A stretch of 14,356 nt of DNA from DATCRE01 sp964235605 (GTDB lineage: Bacteria > Bacteroidota > Bacteroidia > Cytophagales > Cyclobacteriaceae): positions 1-14,356 of the forward strand of contig CAXSCR010000082.1 in the NCBI GenBank assembly GCA_964235605.1, given 5' to 3'. A program made the position numbers and the translations under genes. Of the stretch, positions 7,650 through 13,991 are shown piece by piece. The first letter of the stretch is position 1, and each line of letters starts with the position of its first letter. Under the pieces are notes generated by a model. It ran no database searches, had not been told where the DNA came from, and worked only from the letters and a program-made list of their open reading frames with translations.

Positions 7650-9947
7650 ATGAGACAATTTAGTTATTACCTTCTCGCAGCAATGCTTTCATTTGGCGCC
7701 ACCAACACAATGGCTCAGGAAAAAGAACGCAATAGAAAACTAGTTGATTATGTGAATCCGCTAATCGGTACGCAATCAGAATTCAGCTTTTCAAACGGCA
7801 ACACCTATCCCGCGATAGCAATGCCTTGGGGTATGAATTTCTGGACGGCTCAAACTGCAAAGATGGGTGACGGCTGGCAATACAATTACAACGCTAGTAA
7901 GATCCGTGGATTGAAACAAACCCATCAGCCGAGTCCTTGGATAAATGATTATGGCGCTTTTTCACTTATGCCCACAACCGGTAAACTTGTTGTTGATGAA
8001 GAGAAACGTGCTTCTTGGTTTTCGCACAAAACTGAAATTGTTACGCCTTATCATTACAGTGTCTACCTAGCTGATTACGATGTTAAGGCAGAAGTTACGC
8101 CCACAGAACGTGCCGCGCAATTCCGATTTACATTTCCTAAATCAGATTCTTCTCAAGTAATCATTGATGGCTTTAATATGGGATCATACATTAAGATCAT
8201 TCCAGAAGAACGCAAAGTGATAGGGTATAGCAGAAACAACCACGGCGGTGTGCCTGATAATTTTCATAATTATTTCGTGATGATATTCGATCATGACTTT
8301 GCTTCTTTCTCTACTTGGGAGGCTTCTGGCATTCATAAAGGACAACGTGAAATTAAAGGTGAATATGTAGGTGGTGCTGTACGATTTGTTACCCGCAAAG
8401 GAGAGCAAGTGAATGTGAAGGTCGCGTCATCATTTATAAGTCCTGAACAAGCGCAACTCAATCTTGATAGAGAATTAGCTAAAGATAGTTTCGAAGATAC
8501 CCAGAAGAAAGGATTTGCAAACTGGGAGAAGGAATTGAATAAGATAAAAGTAGAAGGCGGCACAACTGATCAACAAAAGACTTTCTATTCATGTTTGTAT
8601 CGCATACTTCTGTTCCCGCGTAGTTTCTATGAATTTGATAAGGATGGTAAGGTAGTTCACTATAGTCCTTACAATGGAAAAGTACTACCTGGGTATATGT
8701 TTACCGACAATGGTTTCTGGGATACCTTCCGTGCTGTATTCCCATTCTTCACCATCATGTATCGCGATCTTGATGCACACATCATGGAGGGTCTTGTTAA
8801 CACTTACAAAGAAAGTGGATGGTTGCCTGAATGGGCTAGTCCGGGTCACCGCGATTGTATGGTTGGATCTAACTCTGCTTCACTCATTGCTGATGCCTAC
8901 TTAAAAGGCATTCGTAATTTTGATATTGAAACACTATATCAAGGCATTATGAAAAATGCGAATAACGCAGGGCCACTAAGTTCTGTTGGACGCTTAGGTG
9001 TTGAACATTACAATAAGTTAGGTTATATTCCGTATGACGTAGGTGTTAATGAAAATGTTGCTAGAACATTGGAGTATGCCTATGATGATTTCACCATCAT
9101 GGAATTAGGAAAAGCCTTAAACAAACCGAAGGCAGAAATTGAACGATTTAAAAAAAGTGCGTTTAACTATCGCAATGTTTTCGATTCACAAACCAAACTT
9201 ATGCGAGGCAAAAATAAGGATGGTAAATTTCAATCACCTTTTAATCCGTACAAATGGGGAGATGCTTTCACAGAAGGAAATAGTTGGCATTACACATGGT
9301 CAGTATTCCAAGACATGAAAGGACTTATAGATTTAAGTGGAGGCGATAAAGCCTTTGTCTCCATGCTTGATTCTGTATTCACTATGCCACCAACATTTGA
9401 TGAGTCTTATTACAACGCTGTAATTCATGAGATCCGTGAAATGCAAGTAATGGGAATGGGACAATACGCGCACGGAAATCAACCCATTCAACATATGGTG
9501 TACTTGTACACCTACGCAGGTCAGCCATGGAAATCGCAATACCACGTAAGAGAGATAATGGATAAACTCTACACCGCTGCACCAGATGGTTATTGTGGTG
9601 ACGAAGATAACGGACAAACCTCTGCCTGGTATGTTTTCAGTGCAATGGGATTTTACCCAGTATGTCCCGGATCAAATCAATATGTTGTTGGCTCGCCCAT
9701 GTTTAAGAAAGTTACACTCTCACTAGAAAATGGAAAGCAATTCATAGTTGAAGCCGGTAAAAACACTGCAGAGAACCGATACATAAAGAGTGCAACCCTA
9801 AATGGCGCCGCATTCAATATGAACTGGCTCACCCAAGATAACATCATGAATGGCGGAAAACTTGTTCTTGACATGGCATCAGAACCAGCAACCCAAAGGG
9901 CAATCACACGCGAAGCCAGACCTTTTTCTATGAGCGATAAGAAATAA
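7650..9947 (+). CDS. GH92 exo-alpha-1,2-mannosidase
   Basis: A 765-residue protein of full GH92 length. GH92 enzymes are Ca2+-dependent inverting exo-alpha-mannosidases that remove side-chain mannose from mannan or N-glycans. Seen: signal peptide 1-22 (cleavage likely after TMA), DYVNPLIGT (33-41), GNTYPAIAMPWG (50-61), THQPSPWINDYG (91-102), TDNGFWDTFRAVFP (352-365), GWLPEWASPGH (390-400), EGNSWHYTW (542-550), HGNQP (608-612), and GYCGDEDNGQTSAWY (647-661). With an offset of 9 from Bacteroides BT3990 (from memory), Glu542 is the acid, Asp651/Asp653 the base/Ca pair, and Trp97 with His593-Glu594 the +1-subsite residues that mark alpha-1,2 specificity. It is predicted to be periplasmic. It is co-transcribed with the epimerase gene and ends at the terminator at 10006-10055. 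Confidence 0.95.
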   Translation: MRQFSYYLLAAMLSFGATNTMAQEKERNRKLVDYVNPLIGTQSEFSFSNGNTYPAIAMPWGMNFWTAQTAKMGDGWQYNYNASKIRGLKQTHQPSPWINDYGAFSLMPTTGKLVVDEEKRASWFSHKTEIVTPYHYSVYLADYDVKAEVTPTERAAQFRFTFPKSDSSQVIIDGFNMGSYIKIIPEERKVIGYSRNNHGGVPDNFHNYFVMIFDHDFASFSTWEASGIHKGQREIKGEYVGGAVRFVTRKGEQVNVKVASSFISPEQAQLNLDRELAKDSFEDTQKKGFANWEKELNKIKVEGGTTDQQKTFYSCLYRILLFPRSFYEFDKDGKVVHYSPYNGKVLPGYMFTDNGFWDTFRAVFPFFTIMYRDLDAHIMEGLVNTYKESGWLPEWASPGHRDCMVGSNSASLIADAYLKGIRNFDIETLYQGIMKNANNAGPLSSVGRLGVEHYNKLGYIPYDVGVNENVARTLEYAYDDFTIMELGKALNKPKAEIERFKKSAFNYRNVFDSQTKLMRGKNKDGKFQSPFNPYKWGDAFTEGNSWHYTWSVFQDMKGLIDLSGGDKAFVSMLDSVFTMPPTFDESYYNAVIHEIREMQVMGMGQYAHGNQPIQHMVYLYTYAGQPWKSQYHVREIMDKLYTAAPDGYCGDEDNGQTSAWYVFSAMGFYPVCPGSNQYVVGSPMFKKVTLSLENGKQFIVEAGKNTAENRYIKSATLNGAAFNMNWLTQDNIMNGGKLVLDMASEPATQRAITREARPFSMSDKK

Positions 9948-10005
9948 TAAAGCCAACACGAAAATAATAGGAAAGAGAAATAGGAGAGAGCAGTAAGAAG
10001 TTATT

Positions 10006-10055
10006 ATGAGTTGGGATTTAGAAATGACACTTCTAAATCTCAACTCATTTTTTTT
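10006..10055 (+). terminator. Strong intrinsic terminator of the mannosidase unit
   Basis: An 18-bp stem (10006-10023 with 10031-10048) has a single G-U wobble and a 7-nt loop, and is followed by an uninterrupted T8 tract (10048-10055). It begins 58 bp after the GH92 stop. This is a textbook rho-independent terminator on the plus strand only. Confidence 0.92.
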
Positions 10056-10101
10056 ACAGCACTTGCAAAGTGTTTTGATGACACATTTTTCAAGCGCTAC
10101 T

Positions 10102-10150
10102 ACCGCAAGCGTTCAGCTTGTGGGTAAAATGTTGTAAGCTTTCAGCTTAC
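10102..10150. repeat. REP-like double-hairpin repeat, copy A
   Basis: Hairpin 1: CCGCAAGC (10103-10110) with GCTTGTGG (10116-10123). Hairpin 2: GTAAGCT (10134-10140) with AGCTTAC (10144-10150), a perfect 7-bp stem with loop TTC. The same order of CCGCAAGC..GCTTGTGG then ..AAGCT..AGCTTAC recurs twice at 10667-10778. This is the pattern of an extragenic palindromic repeat. Confidence 0.75.
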
Positions 10151-10252
10151 TCAATATTGATAGCAGCAAAATATATAAAATAAAAGCTTATTCTGATCCA
10201 TAACTTATAATTACGACTCATTGTTGAAATTATCAAGAGAGATTGAGATAAG

Positions 10253-10290
10253 CAAGTTGAAAACTTGACTCATGATAACCACAAGTTATC
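10253..10290. repeat. Second class of double hairpin
   Basis: CAAGTT (10253-10258) pairs with AACTTG (10262-10267), and GATAAC (10274-10279) pairs with GTTATC (10285-10290). The geometry (two short hairpins a few bases apart) is that of the repeats at 10102 and 10667, but the sequence is different. It may be a diverged member of the same repeat family. Confidence 0.4.
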
Positions 10291-10390
10291 TTTAGATTTA
10301 CACTACCACTAAATAGATAAAGATTAATAATAGTAATGATTTTCTTTTTTGCTTCTTTTTTTCTTTTGTGAATTTGTGGATAACGTTAAC

Positions 10391-10565
10391 ACTGACTGAG
10401 GCGAATTAAACGAGTTACAAGGTATGTCCTATGCTGCGATTCAATCCTTAGTCAGTTTTCTAAACAAGCATCAAATAGAAATTTAGGTTCGTGTCCTATT
10501 ATCAAGGTTTTGATTGTGTTTAGAATCGTTAACGTTTAGTATCTAATGTAACAAAAACCAAATGT
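10391..10565 (+). ncRNA. Structured non-coding left-end region of an IS110 element; possible bridge RNA relic
   Basis: This 175-bp stretch lies directly before the transposase start of the IS110 fragment. ACTGACTGAGG (10391-10401) pairs with CCTTAGTCAGT (10446-10456) as an 11-bp stem with one G-U pair, enclosing a 44-nt loop. Two more short stems follow: CTAAA/TTTAG (10460-10464 with 10482-10486) and ATCAA/TTGAT (10501-10505 with 10510-10514). GTCCTAT occurs in two loops (about 10426-10432 and 10493-10499). IS110-group elements encode a bridge RNA of about this length in exactly this position, so a relic is plausible. That assignment is inference from position and folding only. Confidence 0.35.
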
Positions 10566-10665
10566 ATGGAAACCGTTTATTTTTTAGGAATTGACATCTC
10601 AAAGAAAATATTTCAAGCTGCCAACTCTTGATGGAGTTAATATGCACGAATCAGAAGTTGACAAT
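10566..10665 (+). pseudogene. IS110-family transposase N-terminal fragment, frameshifted
   Basis: ATG 10566 opens METVYFLGIDISKKIFQAA, the conserved start of IS110-family DEDD recombinases (the Asp in GIDISKK is the first catalytic residue). The frame hits a TGA at 10629-10631. The +1 frame continues LDGVNMHESEVDN to 10665, also IS110-like, so a single-base insertion around 10617-10628 broke the gene. Homology ends abruptly where the first 56-bp REP-like unit begins (10667). Only about 33 of the usual 300-400 residues remain, and no C-terminal (Tnp_20-like) part is found in the rest of the window. Confidence 0.8.
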
Positions 10666-10666
10666 A

Positions 10667-10778
10667 CTCTCCCTACCGCAAGCTTTAAGCTTGTGGTTGA
10701 TTATTGCAAGCTTTTAGCTTACCTCTCCCTACCGCAAGCTTTAAGCTTGTGGTTGATTATTGCAAGCTTTTAGCTTAC
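10667..10778. repeat. Exact 56-bp tandem duplication of the REP-like double hairpin (copies B and C)
   Basis: Units at 10667-10722 and 10723-10778 are identical. Each holds an 11-bp-arm hairpin (ACCGCAAGCTT with AAGCTTGTGGT, one G-U) and a second hairpin (GCAAGCT with AGCTTAC, one mismatch). Each unit resembles copy A at 10102-10150. The identity of the two units shows a recent duplication. It directly abuts the truncated IS110 transposase fragment. Confidence 0.92.
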
Positions 10779-10944
10779 ACAAGTTTAAAATTAATAAATA
10801 AAAGAATGCCACAAATGACGTTGCGGTAAGCGGCAGAAGGGGATAAGAAATAAAAGTAGAGAATCGCTGAGGAAGTGATTAGAATGAGATTTAGAAATGA
10901 CAGCATTGATAAGTCGGCGTCAAGCGCCACTTAATCAACAGTTC
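10779..10944. other. Intergenic stretch, no gene seen
   Basis: No open frame of note. It contains a 15-nt segment (10888-10902) identical to part of the terminator stem at 10015-10029, and a small GGCG/CGCC hairpin at 10916-10928. Confidence 0.5.
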
Positions 10945-10993
10945 ATAACCACATGGCCGATGATGCCCAAAGCATCATCGGCCATGTGATTAT
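10945..10993. repeat. Long near-perfect palindrome (hairpin) without a U-tract
   Basis: CACATGGCCGATGATGC (10950-10966) and its exact complement (10972-10988) form a perfect 17-bp stem with loop CCAAA. One mismatch further out, four more pairs (10945-10948 with 10990-10993) extend it. Neither strand has a T-run after the stem, so it is not an ordinary intrinsic terminator. The stem is GC-rich in an AT-rich region. It may be a mobile-element end, a protein-binding palindrome or a structured RNA. Confidence 0.85.
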
Positions 10994-11321
10994 AAAAATG
11001 CACGCCTACAATTTATCAACGAAGCGCTCCAGATCTGCCGTGCATTATCACTGAACCATCAGCTAGTAGGGCTAGCAATAAAAGCCAATCAATGCCTAGC
11101 TCTTATTCTCTAACTATTATTGTTTACTTCTTAAGTGGGAAGGCCTAATGAGAACGTAATGCATTCGCATTCAAACGAGGGGGAAATATTGAGCGTTGGC
11201 AGAATCTGATGTCATCTTTCATGAAACAAGGAATCAACGCCTTGTAACTGATAATAAGCGAATTCAAAGTTTAGATTTAATTCGAGACGATAAGTTCCGA
11301 TACAAATCATATCTTTAGGCG
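10994..11321. other. Intergenic stretch before the HA-repeat gene, only fragments
   Basis: There are short open stretches in different frames: one to TAA 11111-11113 with a helical, faintly TPR-like look, and one from about 11193 to TAG 11316-11318, ending 3 bases before the next gene's ATG. Neither has a convincing start or recognised homology. I found no well-formed TANNTTTG promoter; TAGATTTA at 11272-11279 is one mismatch away but lacks a correctly spaced TTG. Confidence 0.4.
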
Positions 11322-13130
11322 ATGGTAATAAGTGAAAGTATAGATTTTTGGGTAGAGAACATTAAGATGCTCAAAGCTTATCGCAAGGAGTACGGGGATT
11401 TTAATGTCCCAATTAACTGGAAGAAGAATCTACAATTTTCAAGGTGGGTAGAAAATATCCGGAAACACCCAAAAAAGCTGCCATTAGAATATTACAACCA
11501 GCTAAAGAAAATTGGATTTGACTTCCATATCGCATCAAATTGGGAGACGATGTTTTTAAGGTTGAAGGCATTTTATAAAAAGCATGGTGATTCATATGTG
11601 CCTCCATTACAACACGAACACGAAGACCTTTTCGATTGGACAATTAACCAGCGACGAGCTAAATCATACTTAACCAGCGAGCAAATAAAGAAATTAAATA
11701 CGCTTGATTTTGAGTGGGATATATTAAGTGACAGTGATATTAAATGGCAGGAAAAGTATCAAGAGCTTGTAAGCTTCAAAAAGCAACACGGCCATGCTAG
11801 AGTACCTCAATATTATAAAACAAATCCTAAACTTGGCGATTGGGTATCCAAGCAGCGTAGGAGCAAGACGATAGGAAAATTATCAAAAGACAGAACGAAG
11901 AAGCTTAACGAGCTTGGTTTCTTATGGAAAGAAGATATTGCAAAAATGCAGGAAAATGCATGGGAAACAAGGTACCAAGAACTAGTAGAATACAAAAAGT
12001 TAAACGGTCATATCGATCGCATTAAAATAATTCATGAGAAATATACTTTGGGGCTGTGGATAAGCACGCAAATGGCAGCAAAGAAAAGGCTATCTCCCGA
12101 AAGGAAAAGAAAGTTGAACGCAATTGAATTTATATGGGTAAAGGGAAACTTGCGTGAAGAAAGATGGGCTCAGATGTATGCGAAGTTGAAAGCCTTTAAA
12201 GCAAAGCATGGCCATTGCAGAGTTAAACAAAAAGACGACTTTCAACTTTCAGTCTGGCTGCAAAGAAATAAAAGAGACAGAAAAATAATAGGCGAAGACA
12301 AGCGAAATAAATTGCATAAACTGGGTGTAAAGTGGCCTCACGAATTATTTAAAGAAGGTTGGGAACTTAGATATAACGAGCTTAAAGAATTCAAGAAAAT
12401 TCATGGACATTTAAGCGTCCCCAAATCAAACGGTAAACTTCATGAATGGATAGAGACACAAAAGAAGTATAAGGATGCCCATACCCTCACCAAACAAAGA
12501 GAGGTAAGTTTAAATAAACTTGGCTTCGTGTGGAAAGGTGAAAACGAAAAACAAAAAATGGTGCTTTGGGAAAGCATGTTAAAGAAGTTTAAATCTTTAA
12601 AAGATAAGTATCCAACACAATATAACATAAAACTCAAAACACTTCCGGAGCTGGATAACTGGGTTGGGCTGCAATTACACAACAAGAAAAAATTATCAGC
12701 CGCTAAGCGCGAACGTCTTAACGAAATAGGTTTTTCATGGAGCAAAAATTACCATCATGAACTTTGGGAACAGAAGTACGCTCAACTTATTGACTATAAA
12801 AAGAAATACGGTAACTGCGATGTGCCTCAGAAATTTCCAAAAAATCAGCCACTGGCCTCTTGGGTAAATGGGCAACGAACAAAAAACATAACTACTGCAC
12901 AACGAGCCAAGCTAAATAAAATTGGGTTCTCATGGAAGAATGAAGTGCTAGATAAAAGGTGGAATCTAAGGTTGAATGAATTAAATGAGTTGAAAAAGAA
13001 AAAGTTACGGTTGAGCATTGAGCATCATCCGGTTTTATACAGTTGGGCTTACCAGCAGCGCAAAAATTTTAAATCCCTATCTCGAGATAGAAAAAAATTG
13101 TTGCTTAAAGCGGGATTAATGGACAAGTAG
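11322..13130 (+). CDS. Stand-alone protein of nine helicase-associated (HA) repeats
   Basis: 602 residues made almost wholly of nine tandem repeats of 57-74 residues, starting near 1, 73, 140, 214, 281, 346, 415, 481 and 546. The unit is W..(R/K)Y.EL..(F/Y)KK.HGH..VP......L..W(V/I)..QR....LS..R...LN.(I/L)GF.W, the pattern of the helicase-associated domain (Pfam HA, PF03457). Repeats 3, 6 and 8 are closest to it; 1, 7 and 9 are the most diverged, and repeat 4 lacks VP. No helicase, nuclease or ATPase motif, signal peptide or membrane segment is present. The protein is very Lys/Arg-rich. HA domains are usually found C-terminal to superfamily 2 helicases and are thought to bind nucleic acid. Here they form the entire protein, so it is probably a nucleic-acid-binding scaffold. 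The actual role is unknown. No partner gene adjoins it. Confidence 0.9.
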   Translation: MVISESIDFWVENIKMLKAYRKEYGDFNVPINWKKNLQFSRWVENIRKHPKKLPLEYYNQLKKIGFDFHIASNWETMFLRLKAFYKKHGDSYVPPLQHEHEDLFDWTINQRRAKSYLTSEQIKKLNTLDFEWDILSDSDIKWQEKYQELVSFKKQHGHARVPQYYKTNPKLGDWVSKQRRSKTIGKLSKDRTKKLNELGFLWKEDIAKMQENAWETRYQELVEYKKLNGHIDRIKIIHEKYTLGLWISTQMAAKKRLSPERKRKLNAIEFIWVKGNLREERWAQMYAKLKAFKAKHGHCRVKQKDDFQLSVWLQRNKRDRKIIGEDKRNKLHKLGVKWPHELFKEGWELRYNELKEFKKIHGHLSVPKSNGKLHEWIETQKKYKDAHTLTKQREVSLNKLGFVWKGENEKQKMVLWESMLKKFKSLKDKYPTQYNIKLKTLPELDNWVGLQLHNKKKLSAAKRERLNEIGFSWSKNYHHELWEQKYAQLIDYKKKYGNCDVPQKFPKNQPLASWVNGQRTKNITTAQRAKLNKIGFSWKNEVLDKRWNLRLNELNELKKKKLRLSIEHHPVLYSWAYQQRKNFKSLSRDRKKLLLKAGLMDK

Positions 13131-13320
13131 TGCTTGTTGCAAATGTTTTATTGTCTGGAAACCAGAAACAGAGCTTCATTGGTATTTGGCAGTTTTGTTC
13201 TGACTGGTAACCAAGGTAAATTTTAGTACTTGTAACGGAGTACCTAAATCACTTATTTACTAATGAGGATTGTATGATTGCCTTTAGGCAGAGTGAATTA
13301 TTGCAAGCTCGCGCTATGCG
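13131..13320. other. Convergent intergenic region with small palindromes
   Basis: It lies between two converging genes. It holds TCTGG AAA CCAGA near 13160, TGCCT TT AGGCA (13279-13290) and GTAC repeats, but no hairpin with a T-tract. No gene is seen. One of these short palindromes may serve as a bidirectional stop, but none is convincing. Confidence 0.4.
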
Positions 13321-13761
13321 TTATACCAAATGATTTTCTTTGTAGAAGTTCCAGCCCGTTTTTATAAGATCATTAATCTCTTCAAGCACAGTACTATTAA
13401 ATTCCTTTATATGGAAGGTATATTGCCCGGTTTTAAACTTTAGTAAATTATTTCCAATATTTAATTGCATATTAATTGAAAGTGGTAAGAAATAAAATCC
13501 AATGTAATTTTCGTATATAATAAGTGCCACAAATGCAATTCCGCGGTTTCTTTTTACATGAAAGCTGTTTGTTCTATATCCAATATTAGTCCATAGTTCA
13601 TAATAATATTCTGAGTTCCCTATTATATCGAGCCTTTTTTCATAAGGTTTAAGTGAATTCTTGATTAAAATAAAAGCATCCCGCTGCCAGTCGTCTATAA
13701 AACGTGGACTAACCTTTTTAAAGTTAGCAGTGGCCGTTTTTCTAAGAATTCGTAGAGTCAT
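13321..13761 (-). CDS. DUF1801-like small protein
   Basis: A 146-residue protein with no signal peptide. Seen: DWQRDAFILIKNSLKPYEK (24-42), NIGYRTN (59-65), FVALIIYENYIGFYFLPL (77-94), LLKFKTGQYTFHIKEFN (106-122), and a C-terminal helix DLIKTGWNFYKE. The order of helix, Gly-Tyr turn, beta hairpin ending GFYFLPL, then K-TG-(Y/C)-FHIK is what I remember of DUF1801/YdhG-like proteins of Bacteroidota; their function is not established. I have not verified this by a search. Its ATG overlaps the stop of the upstream 77-residue ORF by ATGA, which suggests translational coupling. Other possibility: an unrelated small alpha/beta protein. Confidence 0.65.
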   Translation of the reverse strand: MTLRILRKTATANFKKVSPRFIDDWQRDAFILIKNSLKPYEKRLDIIGNSEYYYELWTNIGYRTNSFHVKRNRGIAFVALIIYENYIGFYFLPLSINMQLNIGNNLLKFKTGQYTFHIKEFNSTVLEEINDLIKTGWNFYKENHLV

Positions 13762-13991
13762 GATATATAGAGTATAAAAATATTATAAATAGCATATAAC
13801 AGCAAGCATAAAAACGCCCACTCTAAAGCACCCAGTAACCAAAATATTTTCTCACTTGATTTAAATAGTATGCATTGCAAACTAAAATCTTTCAGGTCTT
13901 TTATTAGATCTGCTAACATGCGGCAGTTTAAAATTATTTTAGAGATTTGAAATAATAAATGTGAAATAAAAATCGGGTAAGCTGTTACCAC
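13758..13991 (-). CDS. Small hypothetical membrane protein
   Basis: 77 residues with no recognised family. The N-terminal YPIFISHLLFQISKIIL is hydrophobic, the middle is charged (DLIKDLKDF), and the last 30 residues form a clear membrane segment (IFWLLGALEWAFLCLLLYAI). The stop overlaps the start of the DUF1801-like gene in an ATGA, a usual sign of a real upstream partner. Against it, the region is AT-rich, so open frames of this length are not rare, and no homologue is recognised. Confidence 0.45.
   Translation of the reverse strand: MVTAYPIFISHLLFQISKIILNCRMLADLIKDLKDFSLQCILFKSSEKIFWLLGALEWAFLCLLLYAIYNIFILYIS

Noticed and set aside
8674..8904. Alternative plus-strand frame inside the GH92 gene
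   Set aside because: Overlaps the conserved catalytic core of GH92 in another frame; no family resemblance.
10591..10773. 60-codon plus-strand open frame across the IS110 relic and REP-like repeats
   Set aside because: Only its first part is coding (the shifted IS110 frame); the rest is translation of the 56-bp repeats, so it is not a real gene.
10061..10778. Possible CRISPR array because of repeated hairpin-forming units
   Set aside because: Only two units are exactly repeated, directly adjacent without spacers, with internal double hairpins; this is a tandem duplication of a REP-like element.
10945..10993. Intrinsic terminator call for the long palindrome
   Set aside because: No T-run follows the stem on either strand and no gene ends next to it.
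10985..11113. About 42-codon open stretch with a faint TPR-like look
   Set aside because: No start codon placed sensibly, runs out of the palindrome, and too short to assign to any family.
11193..11318. Open stretch ending just before the HA-repeat gene
   Set aside because: 42 codons, no good start codon and no recognised similarity; chance open frame or unrecognisable remnant.
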